From Streptomyces albipurpureus (GTDB lineage Bacteria; Actinomycetota; Actinomycetes; Streptomycetales; Streptomycetaceae), in the NCBI RefSeq assembly GCF_023701525.1, contig NZ_JAMQAW010000011.1:94113-147535 (forward strand): a stretch of DNA of 53,423 nt. The letters run 5' to 3'. A model generated the notes under the pieces. That model did no database searches and had not been told where the DNA came from. It saw nothing but the letters and a program-made list of their open reading frames with translations. A program made the position numbers and the translations under genes. Each line of letters opens with the position of its first letter. Position 1 is the first letter of the stretch. This document shows, piece by piece, positions 32,122 through 40,857 of the stretch.

Positions 32122-34473
32122 TCAGCCGCGACGCACCAGTGGGAACGGCAGGGTCTCCCGAATGGTGAGGCCGGTGAGGAACATCACCAGCCGGTCCACT
32201 CCGATGCCCAGTCCCCCGGTCGGTGGCATGGCGTACTCCAGGGCATCGAGGAAGTCCTCGTCCAGCTCCATGGCCTCCGGATCGCCGCCCGCCGCGAGCA
32301 GCGACTGGGCGGTGAGCCTGCGCCGCTGTTCCAACGGGTCGGTGAGCTCCGAGTAGGCGGTGCCCAGTTCCGTACCGAAGGCGACCAGGTCCCAGCGTTC
32401 GGCGAGCCGTGGGTCGCGACGGTGTTGACGGGTGAGGGGGGAGACCTCGGTGGGGAAGTCCTTGTAGAAGGTGGGCAGCTCGGTGCGTTCCTCGACCAGA
32501 CGTTCATACATTTCCAGCACCACATCGCCCCGGGTGTCATCGGCGGTGTGCGGTACGCCCGCCCGGTCGCAGAGCCGGCGCAGCGCTTCCTCTTCCGTAT
32601 CGGCGTCGATCTGTTCACCGAGTGCTTCGGAGATCGCCCCGTACACCGTTCGCACCGGCCAGGGTCCGGAGATGTCGTGGGCGACCAGGGTGCCGTCGGC
32701 GTCTTCACGGTGGGCGATGGGCGAGCCGAAAGCGGCGATGGCCGCGCCCTGGATCAGCTCGCGGGTGAGGTCGAGCATGGTGTCGTAGTCGGCGAAGGCC
32801 TGATAGGCCTCCAACATGGTGAACTCGGGGTTGTGCTTGTAGGAGACGCCTTCGTTGCGGAAGGTCCGGCCCAGTTCGAAGACCTTCTCCAGTCCTCCGA
32901 CGCAGAGCCGTTTGAGATAGAGCTCGGGCGCGATCCGCAGATGGAGATCGAGGTCGTAGGCGTTGATGTGGGTGGTGAAGGGACGGGCGTTGGCTCCGCC
33001 GTGGATCTGTTGCAGCATCGGCGTCTCGACTTCGAGGTAGCCGCGCTCCAGCAGCCCCTGCCGCAGGGCCTGAACGGCCGCTGACCGGTGGCGTACGACA
33101 TCACGGGCGGCGGGGCTCGACACCAGGTCGAGATAGCGTCGACGGACCCGGGCCTCGGGATCGGCGAGCCCCTGTCTCTTGTCGGGGAGCGGGCGCAGGC
33201 ACTTCCCGGTGAGCTGCCACTGGCGGACGAACACCGTCAGCTCGCCACGGTCGCTGGTGCCCATCTCTCCGGTGGCGTTGATGTGGTCGCCCAGGTCGAC
33301 GGTGGCGGTGAAACCGGCCAGCGTCTGGGGGCCGCTGCCGTCGCGGGTGAGGGCGATCTGGAGATCGCCCGACCAGTCACGCAGCACGGCGAAGACCACA
33401 CCGCCGAGATCGCGCACGGCCATCACCCGACCGGCGATGGTCTCCGTGTGGTCGGTGCGCGTTCCGCGCGCGGGTGGGGGTTGGTGGGCGGCTCGGATCT
33501 GCGCGACGGTGCCGGTGCGATGGACGATGGCGACGGGGTAGGGATCGACCCCACTGGCGCGCAGCCGCTCCACCTTCTGTCGTCGGATACGCACCTGGTC
33601 GGGGAGTCGCCGCTGATCGGCGGCTGTCTCATGGGGCCCGTCGAGGCCGAGCGACGCCATGGCCGGCAACCCCTCGGTGGTGGCCGGCCGCGGCGCGCCC
33701 GAGTGTCCCCTGCCCCAGAGTTCGCGCAGGCTCGGTACGGAGACGAAGCCCTCCACGATCGCTGACGCGAGACCGATCCGGGCGAGGGAGCCGGCGTCAC
33801 CGAAGCAGAGGAATCGCGGATACCACTCGGGGCGGTACTTCACATTCGACCGGTAGAGCGCTTCCAGTTGCCACCAGCGGGAGAAGAAGAGCAGCAGCCC
33901 GCGCCACACCCGCAGTACCGGACCCGCGCCGATCCGTGCGCCCTCCTCGAAGGCCGAGCGAAAGACGGCGAAGTTGAGGGAGATCCGGCGAATGCCGAGC
34001 CGGGCGGCCTGGGCGCAGAGCCCCGCGACCATGAACTCGGTGACACCGTTGGGTGCGGTGCGGTCGCGGCGCATCAGATCGAGCGAGATCCCATCCGGGC
34101 CCCAGGGCACAAAGGACAGCAGGGCCATCAGTTGGCCGTCCGTGTCGAGGGCCTCCACCAGGAGGCAATCGCCGTCGGCGGCGTCCCCGAGACGGTCCAG
34201 TGCCATGGAGAAGCCGCGCTCGGTCTCGGTGTCCCGCCAGGCGTCGGCGCGGCCGATGACCCGTTCCATCTCCGGTCCGGTCAGGGTGGAGTGACGGCGG
34301 ATGCGGACGGTGGCCCCGGTGCGCTGGACACGGTTCACGGCCTGGCGGATCAGCCGCATGTCCCGACCGTTGAGGTCGAAGCGGGCAACGTCGACGATCG
34401 CCTCGTCTCCGAGTTGGATCGCGCCGAGTCCGGCACGGGCATAGGCCCGCGCGCCCTCTTCGGACGCGCCCAT
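32122..34473 (-). CDS. lysX: LysX-type protein, C-terminal part: lysyl transfer domain plus lysyl-tRNA synthetase
   Basis: As it stands this frame encodes 783 residues from ATG 34473. Residues 1-230 are the C-terminal part of the MprF-like DUF2156 lysyltransferase domain (MGASEEGARAYARAGLG ... SLNFAVFRSAFEEG). Then comes a class II LysRS-like protein: an OB-fold (ETIAGRVMAVRDLGG), motif 2 FELGRTFRNEG, LGTAYSELTDP and motif 3 GLGIGVDRLVMFL. In intact LysX the synthetase part makes Lys-tRNA and the membrane part moves lysine to phosphatidylglycerol. Here the membrane part is in another frame (next entry). A one-base insertion near 34480-34483 separates them. There is no ribosome site at 34473. 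Confidence 0.85.
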   Translation of the reverse strand: MGASEEGARAYARAGLGAIQLGDEAIVDVARFDLNGRDMRLIRQAVNRVQRTGATVRIRRHSTLTGPEMERVIGRADAWRDTETERGFSMALDRLGDAADGDCLLVEALDTDGQLMALLSFVPWGPDGISLDLMRRDRTAPNGVTEFMVAGLCAQAARLGIRRISLNFAVFRSAFEEGARIGAGPVLRVWRGLLLFFSRWWQLEALYRSNVKYRPEWYPRFLCFGDAGSLARIGLASAIVEGFVSVPSLRELWGRGHSGAPRPATTEGLPAMASLGLDGPHETAADQRRLPDQVRIRRQKVERLRASGVDPYPVAIVHRTGTVAQIRAAHQPPPARGTRTDHTETIAGRVMAVRDLGGVVFAVLRDWSGDLQIALTRDGSGPQTLAGFTATVDLGDHINATGEMGTSDRGELTVFVRQWQLTGKCLRPLPDKRQGLADPEARVRRRYLDLVSSPAARDVVRHRSAAVQALRQGLLERGYLEVETPMLQQIHGGANARPFTTHINAYDLDLHLRIAPELYLKRLCVGGLEKVFELGRTFRNEGVSYKHNPEFTMLEAYQAFADYDTMLDLTRELIQGAAIAAFGSPIAHREDADGTLVAHDISGPWPVRTVYGAISEALGEQIDADTEEEALRRLCDRAGVPHTADDTRGDVVLEMYERLVEERTELPTFYKDFPTEVSPLTRQHRRDPRLAERWDLVAFGTELGTAYSELTDPLEQRRRLTAQSLLAAGGDPEAMELDEDFLDALEYAMPPTGGLGIGVDRLVMFLTGLTIRETLPFPLVRRG

Positions 34474-35431
34474 GACCGCGGGGTGCCCAGGCGTGTCGAC
34501 GGGCGATCAGCAGCCAGGCGGCGACGGCCTGGGGCCAATCCCCGGGGTCACCGATCGGATCGCCGCTGGCGATGACGACGCCGGCCTCGACCCGGTAGGT
34601 GATGGCGGCCTTGCCGCTGGGCGAGAAGACGACGGCCTTGTCCCGGCGGGTGGCGAAGTAGCCGAGGGAGTCCTGGGAGCCGTAGGCGGCCAGCAGCGCC
34701 CGGATGCGGGCTTCCTCGTCGTCGTGGAGCGCGGCATGCAGTCGCTGCGAGCGAAAGAGGGTGGCCGCTGCGGCGAGCAGGGCGAATGCCCCGAAGGCGC
34801 CGAGGAGGAAGTCGAGGATTCTGGGCGGTCGGCCATCGAACTGCCCGGCCGGGACCAATCCGCCGAAGACCCGGTTGGCGGCCCACCACAGCCGTTGGGA
34901 GGACACCAGCGAGCCGGGGAACAGGGCGGTGAGCCCCCAGCCGATGAGCACGCCGATGACCAGCCCGGCCAGGAGGACCAGCAGTGCCCGGCGCACCGAG
35001 CCGGGGCGGGTCCGGGCGTAGAACTCCCCTCGGGCCAGTACCAGGACCGCGACGGCGGCCAGACACACCAGGAAGCTGGGCACCCAGGTCCAGGACGGGT
35101 TGACGACCAGGTCCAGGAGATCGGCCAGGAGCAGCAGCGCCAGATACCCGGTGACCAGCCACCACGCGGTCCGCTTCCGGGCGCCGACGGCGGTGGCGAG
35201 GAGCAGCAGGAAGGCGGCGTAGGCGAGGTTGGCGCTGACGGGGACGGTGAGCAGGTCGAGGAAGCGGGTGAGGGGCCGCAGCAGGGTGCGCAGGGGTGGG
35301 ATGACCGCGATGAGGGCGCAGTAGACGCCGAGGGCCGCGAAGAACGCCGCGAAGGCGGCGGGCACCCCGCTCCAGGAGAGGCCGCGGGCCAAGCGGCGGG
35401 TCCCTGGGGGCTCTTCCGCGGTGCTGCTCAT
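33797..35431 (-). pseudogene. lysX: LysX N-terminal membrane part, frameshifted
   Basis: From ATG 35431 (MSSTAEEPPGTRRLARGLSWSG) the frame encodes about 316 good residues. At least six membrane helices are visible, such as PAAFAAFFAALGVYCALIAVI and ALLVLLAGLVIGVLIGWGL. The start of the DUF2156 domain follows (FATRRDKAVVFSPSGKAAITYRVEAGVVIASGDPIGDP ... QAVAAWLLIARRHAW). Then the frame loses protein character, reading Arg/Pro-rich sequence to a stop at 33797. The expected continuation (AVMGASEEG) is in the +1 frame. CCCC on the minus strand at 34480-34483 in place of CCC would explain it. Either the gene is broken or there is a sequencing error. Confidence 0.8.
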
Positions 35432-35736
35432 GATCAGCACTGTAAGGAGGCGGGCGGATACCCGCCTGTTGGAAGCGAGCCGCGGGGCCCTGGGCACGGG
35501 GCCCTGGGCACGGGTGGTGGACGCCGTGGGTGGAGTGAAGGCCCAGGGCGTCCGGAGGTGGGGCCCGGGGTGCGTTGGCGATCAGCGCCGACCAGGGAAG
35601 TAGGCAGGTCTGCCGTACCCGGCTGCCCGAGTCGCGCGGCCGATCAGGGCCGGTTCACCTCCCCCGAGGCTCGACGCGGACGCCCCCGGGGCATGGGGTC
35701 GGCGCTCTCCGCGGGACAGGCCCTAACCTCGGGGGT
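35432..35736. other. Divergent promoter region of lysX and the universal stress protein
   Basis: No supported gene. TAACCT at 35724-35729 is a -10-like element eight bases before the GTG start at 35737, suggesting a leaderless message. Repeated CCTGGGCACGG-like stretches near 35492-35515 are a short local duplication (GGGCCCTGGGCACG twice). Confidence 0.4.
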
Positions 35737-36198
35737 GTGACGGAGCAGCGCTCTCAGCGGTTCGAACGGGGCACGGACGGCCCCAAGGTCATTGTCGCCG
35801 GAGTGGACGGTTCGGCCTCATCGCTGCGCGCGGCGGCCTATGCGAGCGGCCTGGCCCGTCGGCAGAACGCACTCCTTGCCATCGTCTACATCCAGCCGAT
35901 GATGCCGGTGGGAGCAGCGCTGGGGGTGCCGATCCTCGACACCACGGAGGAGATCGCTGAGGGGTTGGTCGCGGAGATCCGCGCGGCGACCGAGCAGGTG
36001 CAGGGGATCTGGGAGGTGCGCTGGGAGTTCCACACCTTTCCGGGTGACCCCTTCGGCGGTCTGGTCGCCGCCGCGGACGACTTGAAGGCGGACGCGGTGG
36101 TGGTGGGAGCCTCCCAGTCGGCGGGGCACCGGATCGTGGGCTCGGTGGCGGTACGCCTGGTGAAGGTGGGCCGCTGGCCGGTGACGGTGGTGCCATGA
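35737..36198 (+). CDS. Universal stress protein family
   Basis: A 153-residue UspA-like protein from GTG 35737. It shows VIVAGVDGSASSLRAAAYASGLARRQNALLAIVYIQP at the N-terminus. The C-terminal pattern ADAVVVGASQSAGHRIVGSVAVRLVKVGRWPVTVVP corresponds to the ATP-binding G-X2-G-X9-G-(S/T) motif in degenerate form. It is probably a cytoplasmic stress or nucleotide-binding protein. Upstream codons to 35575 are not credible. It is a single gene, convergent with the CapA gene. Confidence 0.85.
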   Translation: MTEQRSQRFERGTDGPKVIVAGVDGSASSLRAAAYASGLARRQNALLAIVYIQPMMPVGAALGVPILDTTEEIAEGLVAEIRAATEQVQGIWEVRWEFHTFPGDPFGGLVAAADDLKADAVVVGASQSAGHRIVGSVAVRLVKVGRWPVTVVP

Positions 36199-36228
36199 CC
36201 GTGGCGCGTGGAGCGGTCGGGCACGGCG

Positions 36229-36262
36229 CGCGGGGCTGGGGCCTCCGCGTGTCCCAGCCGCG
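36229..36262. terminator. Hairpin between the universal stress protein and CapA genes
   Basis: CGCG-GCTGGG pairs with CCCAGC-CGCG across a two-base bulge, between convergent stops. Confidence 0.5.
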
Positions 36263-36277
36263 TTGGGCGCTCGGCGT

Positions 36278-37477
36278 TCAGTGGCTCATGGTGAGCCCGT
36301 CGGCCGCGGCGCCGCGGCTCAGTACCGCCTCCCGGATCGATTCCCGGGCCTCGCGGTAGTCATCCCGGTCAGCGCCGTCGGCCAGCGCTTGCGGCAGGTT
36401 GATGACCCGCCCGGCAGCGGTGTCCATCATCTGGGGGATGAACTCCGCCTTGGTCACCGTCCATCGTCCACCCGGCTTCGCGGGCGGGGTGAAGGTGAAG
36501 CGTCCGAGGGAGCCCTGGTTGCCGCGGGGGTCCAACTGACCCGCGTAGTTGGTCATCGGCCCGGCGATCTGGTCGCCCATGCCGTAGATCACCCAGGTGC
36601 CGTTGACCTTCTCGTACGCCTGGGGAACATGGGCGTGGGTGCCGATGATCAGATCGATATCGGGGCGTCCCGCGGTCTGGGATGCGGTCAGGGACTTCGC
36701 CAGGGCCAGTTGTGTCTCATCGGGCTCGGTCTGCCACTCCGTGCCCCAGTGCAGGCTGATGACCACCACATCGGCGCCCGCCTTCCGGGCCGCGCGCGCA
36801 TCGGCGACGATCTTCTCCTCGTCCATCAGACTGACCGCCCAGGGCTGTCCCTGCGGCAGTTCGTAGCCGTTGGTGTCGTAGGTGTAGGCCAGTTGGGCGA
36901 CCTTGGCGCCGCCGGACTTCAACCAGGCGGGGGTGGCGGCTTCGGTCGCGGTGCGAGCTGATCCGGTGTGTCGTACTCCGGCCATGTCCAGGGCGTCCAG
37001 GGTGCGCCGAATGCCTCCCGAGCCATCGTCGAGCGAATGGTTGGAGGCGGTGGAGCAGGCGTCGTAGCCGGTGGCGGCCAGGCCCTTGGCGATCTGCGGG
37101 GGTGAGGTGAACGCCGGGTAGCCGGAGTAGTCGCCGTCCTCGCCGTACACCGTTTCCATATGGCAGATCGCCAGGTCGGCGGTGGAGACGACTGGTTTGA
37201 CACCCGCGAGCATCGGACGGAAGTCATAGCCGTCAACGGCCGGTCCGGCGTCCGCGCCGGCCTGGCGGATGATGGAGTCATGGGGAAGCACATCTCCGCT
37301 CGCGACCAAGGTGAAGGCCCGCTGCCGTTCGGCTCCGGGGGCCTTGGCCGCGGCCGAGGGCTCCTCGACGGTCCGAGCCGGGGAGGACGGCTGCTCGTCG
37401 GGGCCCGCGCAGGCAGCCGTGGTTCCCAGGAGTACGGCCGCGAGGGCTGCCGTTCCTCGTCGTGTGCGCTGTGGCAT
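36278..37477 (-). CDS. CapA-family (PGA_cap) lipoprotein
   Basis: A 399-residue lipoprotein. The signal peptide ends LLGTTAAC, and the mature domain is a metallophosphatase-like PF09587 fold. Motifs are FTLVASGDVLPHDSII, ADLAICHMETVYGEDGDYSGYPAFTSPP, STASNHSLDDGSGGIRRTLD, VVISLHWGTEWQTEPDETQ, LIIGTHAHVPQAYEKVNGTWVIYGMGDQI. Metal ligands include the Asp/His of GDV, SNHS, LHWG and GTHAH. Family members act in poly-gamma-glutamate export or on other envelope polymers. No capBC genes adjoin it, so the role is open. The start MPQRTRRG has GGGAG upstream. Confidence 0.9.
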   Translation of the reverse strand: MPQRTRRGTAALAAVLLGTTAACAGPDEQPSSPARTVEEPSAAAKAPGAERQRAFTLVASGDVLPHDSIIRQAGADAGPAVDGYDFRPMLAGVKPVVSTADLAICHMETVYGEDGDYSGYPAFTSPPQIAKGLAATGYDACSTASNHSLDDGSGGIRRTLDALDMAGVRHTGSARTATEAATPAWLKSGGAKVAQLAYTYDTNGYELPQGQPWAVSLMDEEKIVADARAARKAGADVVVISLHWGTEWQTEPDETQLALAKSLTASQTAGRPDIDLIIGTHAHVPQAYEKVNGTWVIYGMGDQIAGPMTNYAGQLDPRGNQGSLGRFTFTPPAKPGGRWTVTKAEFIPQMMDTAAGRVINLPQALADGADRDDYREARESIREAVLSRGAAADGLTMSH

Positions 37478-38001
37478 GGGGCGGCTCCCAGGCAATCCAT
37501 CGCGGAATTAATATGACAATCCGAATGCACAGCCCCAGCGCGGGATACGTCAAGTGACACGGCCGCCCCATCGCTGAATCGGCCCTCGAAGAGCACCCGT
37601 CCCGGTAGCGCCCATCAGGAGAGGGAGCCACCGACGGCCGCTCGGTGGGTGCCGAGTCCCTGCCGCACCGCCCGCCGCCCCAGGCTGGTTCGACCAGCAC
37701 GGCCACGCCCGTCCGGGGGCGAGCACCCGCATACCGGCGCCCCGCGGCAGCCGCGCCCCACACCTGTGGACACCATCCGCGGGCGGGAGAGCGGCCATGG
37801 ATACCGCAGCGCGTCCGGTGCGTCCGTTTCCCCGGCCGGCGGGCCCCGGCCGCCCGTTCACCGCACCACTCGCCGACCCAGGCGACCGCTCGTCGACGCC
37901 CGCCGCCCATCGTCTGTCTCTCCGTTCTGAGATGGGTTCGGATACGCCACACAGCAGTGTGACTCAGGCGACGGTGATTCCCGCAGAGAAGGGTGTTGGC
38001 C
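37478..38001. other. Divergent promoter region of the capA-like and ECF sigma genes
   Basis: 524 bases with no supported gene. CACAC-AGCA-GTGTG at about 37951-37964 is a small perfect inverted repeat about 40 bases before the sigma factor gene and may be a regulatory site. Confidence 0.35.
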
Positions 38002-38559
38002 ATGGCGACCGCGATCGCTTCCGCGACCACAGACGAGCGGGCCCTCGTGGAACTGCAACGTCAACACGGCCCCGCGCTGCTCACCTTTCTCCAGGGGCTG
38101 ACCTACGGGGACCAGCAGCGCGCCGAGGACCTGCTCCAGGAGACGCTCGTCCGCGCGTGGCAGCACCCGGAGGCCTTCGACGGGCCCTACGAATCCATGC
38201 GGCCCTGGCTGTTCACGGTGGGGCGGCGACTGGCGATCGACGCTCGCCGCTCCCGGCTCGCGCGCCCCACCGAAATCGGCGACGGAGTCCTCGCCACCAC
38301 CCCCGACCCCGCCGACCTCACCGAGACGACGGTCGCCGTCCTCGATGTCCGCGCGGCCGTCGGGTCACTGAGCCCCGAACACCGGGCCGTGCTGATACGG
38401 CTCTACTTCCAGGGACTGAACGTCAACGAGACGGCACAGTCCCTGGGCATACCCGCGGGCACCGTGAAGTCCCGCTCGTACTACGCGCTACGGGCCCTCG
38501 CCCGCTGTCTGCCCGGCTACTCCCGTCCACGCGCCGCCCTCGCACACCAGAGCGCGTAG
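38002..38559 (+). CDS. ECF (group 4) RNA polymerase sigma factor
   Basis: A 185-residue sigma factor. Region 2 is LTFLQGLTYGDQQRAEDLLQETLVRAWQHPEAF...MRPWLFTVGRRLAIDARRS. Region 4 is VGSLSPEHRAVLIRLYFQGLNVNETAQSLGIPAGTVKSRSYYALRAL. ATG 38002 follows GAAGGG; GTG at 37993 is an alternative. No anti-sigma gene is adjacent. A zinc-type anti-sigma gene lies 5.6 kb away (44142). The regulon cannot be told from sequence. Confidence 0.92.
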   Translation: MATAIASATTDERALVELQRQHGPALLTFLQGLTYGDQQRAEDLLQETLVRAWQHPEAFDGPYESMRPWLFTVGRRLAIDARRSRLARPTEIGDGVLATTPDPADLTETTVAVLDVRAAVGSLSPEHRAVLIRLYFQGLNVNETAQSLGIPAGTVKSRSYYALRALARCLPGYSRPRAALAHQSA

Positions 38560-38929
38560 CAGCCGCCCGCTCCGGACAGAAGCCCGGATAAAGGGCAGCG
38601 GAATCAGGGCAGTTGACCGCCAGCGATTCCCTGCCCCATCGCCACCACCCCCACCGCACGCCTCTGCGATGACCGCACGCAGTCGGATCTCGCTCCGCCT
38701 CTCCCGGATGAACGCAGTGTCGGGACCGCCCGGCACGACTTCCAGCAGTTGGTCGCGTCCGTCCCGGGAACCTCACCGGTGTCCCCCTCCCCCTGGGGTC
38801 ACGACGACGCGCCACGGATATGCCAAACGTCTCGGTGAAGTTGAGTAAAGAGCCGTCCGTAACCGTGTCACTCGGTAGAGGCTCGTTTCCGAGTCGGCAC
38901 ACGCAGTCGTCCGGAAGAAGGTGGGAAGG
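38560..38929. other. Intergenic region after the sigma factor gene
   Basis: 370 bases with no supported gene. ORFs present have poor codon structure. No clear hairpin is seen. Confidence 0.35.
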
Positions 38930-39451
38930 GTGCAGCCAGAGAGTACGAGTGGGACCAGCGGAGGTGCGCTGGCGATTCCGATGGCGTGGCTCTGCGCCGA
39001 GTACATCGCCGACGAGATGCTCCGTACCAGTTCCCTGGTGGAGGTCGGTTCGCTGGAGTACCGCGCGGGCCGTGAAACCCTTGCTCTGACCATCTGCCTC
39101 TGCGATGGCTCCGACGAGGCGGCGGGGCTGCGCTCGCTCTCCCGGATCGAGGAGTGGCTGAACCTCACGGCTTATGGGCACCCCTGGTCCGACTGGGTGA
39201 CGGAGCGGCTGGCCGGCCGTGCGGAGCGCGAGCGGGGCATCGGGGGTAGACCGGACCCGGATCTGGCACTCGCCGAAACGTCCTGGAGATGGCTGCGCAG
39301 AACCGAACTACTCGCCGCCGATCTCGGCGACAGCGAACCCTGGCATCCCTCGAACTCCATGGATGCCATCGTGGACGAATGCTCGCAAATATGGACACCG
39401 GCTTGGCAGTTGGGTCTACCGCTGAGCCATCTGGCGATCCATCTCTACTGA
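38930..39451 (+). CDS. Hypothetical protein, 173 residues
   Basis: From GTG 38930 (AAGG eight bases upstream; GTG at 38921 would add three residues). It is a soluble protein with no signal or membrane helix: IPMAWLCAEYIADEMLRTSSLVEVGSLEYRAGRETLALTICLCDGSDEAAG, then a Trp-rich second half (EEWLNLTAYGHPWSDWVTERL, ETSWRWLRRTELLAADLGDSEPWHPSNSMDAIVDECSQIW). Codon use is typical of the genome, so it is a real gene. I do not recognise a family. It stands alone after the ECF sigma gene on the same strand. Confidence 0.7.
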   Translation: MQPESTSGTSGGALAIPMAWLCAEYIADEMLRTSSLVEVGSLEYRAGRETLALTICLCDGSDEAAGLRSLSRIEEWLNLTAYGHPWSDWVTERLAGRAERERGIGGRPDPDLALAETSWRWLRRTELLAADLGDSEPWHPSNSMDAIVDECSQIWTPAWQLGLPLSHLAIHLY

Positions 39452-39636
39452 CAGCGGGTGGGCCGCATCACCCCGTGCGGGCCTGGCGCCCTGCTTCCCA
39501 TCGCGGCGGGCGCCGCGATCGGCACCTGCGGACCGGAGAGGAAGCAGCTGCCCGCGGCTGTCCCCGGCGGCCCCGATCCAGGGCCCGCGACCCTCGGCGC
39601 GCGACGGGCCGCGGCCGGACGCGTCGCCGGGCGGGT

Positions 39637-40857
39637 TCAACCGGTGATGCGATGGCCGGGGGACGAATGAACTCCCGCCCGGTACTTGGGAATCCGGACG
39701 GTGATCTTCATTCCCGCGCCCACCGCCGTCTCGATGACAAGCCCGTACTCGTCCCCGTAGACCTGGCGCAGCCGCTCGTCCACATTGCACAGCCCGATGC
39801 CCGCTGATCCGGTCCGCTCCCCCGCCAGAATGCGGCGCAGCTCGGCCGGGTCCATTCCGACCCCGTCGTCCTCGATCGTCACCATGGCCTCGGCCCCGGC
39901 GTCCTGAGCCGCGATGGTCACCCGGCATTCCTGGGTCGAGTCCTCGACCCCGTGCTTCACCGCGTTCTCCACGAGCGGTTGGAGACAGAGGAAGGGCAGC
40001 GCCACCGGCAGCACCTCCGGCGCCACTTGGAGGGTCACCTTCAGCCGGTCGCCGAAGCGGGCGCCGGCGAGAGCCAGATACTGCTCGATCGAGCGCAGTT
40101 CGTCGGCGAGCGTGGTGAACTCACCGTGCCGCCGGAAGGAGTACCGGGTGAAGTCGGCGAACTCCAGCAGCAGTTCGCGCGCCCGCGCCGGGTCAGTACG
40201 GACGAACGAAGCGATCGCGGCGAGCGAGTTGAAGATGAAGTGCGGGGATATCTGGGCGCGTAGGGCACGGATCTCTGCCTCGATCAGCCGGGTCCGTGAG
40301 CGGTCGAGTTCCGCGAGCTCCAGCTGTACGGAGACCCAGCGGGCGACCTCGGTGGCCGCCCGTACCAGGACGGCCGACTCGCGCGATCCATAGGCGACCA
40401 GCGCGCCGAGCACCCCTTCCTCATCCGTCAGGGGGGCGATGACGGCCCAACGCAGGGGGCAGTGCAGCTCGACGCACTCGGTGTGGACACAGCGACTGCG
40501 CCCCGAGTCGAGCATGGCCGTGACATGCCCCATCACCCGTCGCTCGTGGTGGTCACCGCCCGGCCCGTCCCAGGCCAGCACCCGCTCGCGGTCGGTGAGG
40601 CACAGCGCCTCGGTCCCCAGCAGGGAACGCAGCCGTTTGACGGCCTTGCGGGCGGTCTCCTCGGTCAGCCCCGCCCGCAGCGGGGGCGCGGCGAGCGATG
40701 CGGTGTGCAGGGTGTGGAAGGTGGCCCGTTCGACGGGTGTGCCGAGGTCGAGATCGGGTCTGGTGCTACGGCGGGGGGTGAGCCGTCCGATGACGATGCC
40801 CGCCAGGAGGAGCACGGCCCCCGCCGCCGCCAGGGCGGCCATTCCCGTACCGGTCAT
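39637..40857 (-). CDS. LytS/YehU-type sensor histidine kinase
   Basis: A 406-residue kinase. One N-terminal membrane helix (MAALAAAGAVLLLAGIVIGRL) precedes a GAF-like sensor region (LTEETARKAVKRLRSLLGTEALCLTDRERVLAW ... CVELHCPLRWAVIAPL). The PF06580 kinase core has IRALRAQISPHFIFNSLAAIASF (the phosphoacceptor His), LPFLCLQPLVENAVKHGVED (N box) and VTIEDDGVGMDP ... GSAGIGLCNVDERL. The Cys-rich segment HTECVELHCPL hints at a metal or redox ligand, as inference. It overlaps the symporter stop by four bases, so the two are co-translated. The partner is the LytTR regulator encoded at 43131-43928. Confidence 0.92.
   Translation of the reverse strand: MTGTGMAALAAAGAVLLLAGIVIGRLTPRRSTRPDLDLGTPVERATFHTLHTASLAAPPLRAGLTEETARKAVKRLRSLLGTEALCLTDRERVLAWDGPGGDHHERRVMGHVTAMLDSGRSRCVHTECVELHCPLRWAVIAPLTDEEGVLGALVAYGSRESAVLVRAATEVARWVSVQLELAELDRSRTRLIEAEIRALRAQISPHFIFNSLAAIASFVRTDPARARELLLEFADFTRYSFRRHGEFTTLADELRSIEQYLALAGARFGDRLKVTLQVAPEVLPVALPFLCLQPLVENAVKHGVEDSTQECRVTIAAQDAGAEAMVTIEDDGVGMDPAELRRILAGERTGSAGIGLCNVDERLRQVYGDEYGLVIETAVGAGMKITVRIPKYRAGVHSSPGHRITG

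Noticed and set aside
33797..34479. Continuation of the lysX N-terminal frame
   Set aside because: After 34480 the frame becomes Arg/Pro/Gly-rich, while the other frame encodes conserved LysX sequence.
34473..34490. Programmed frameshift in lysX
   Set aside because: No slippery heptamer, stop-adjacent shift site or stimulatory hairpin is evident; a simple C-run change explains it.
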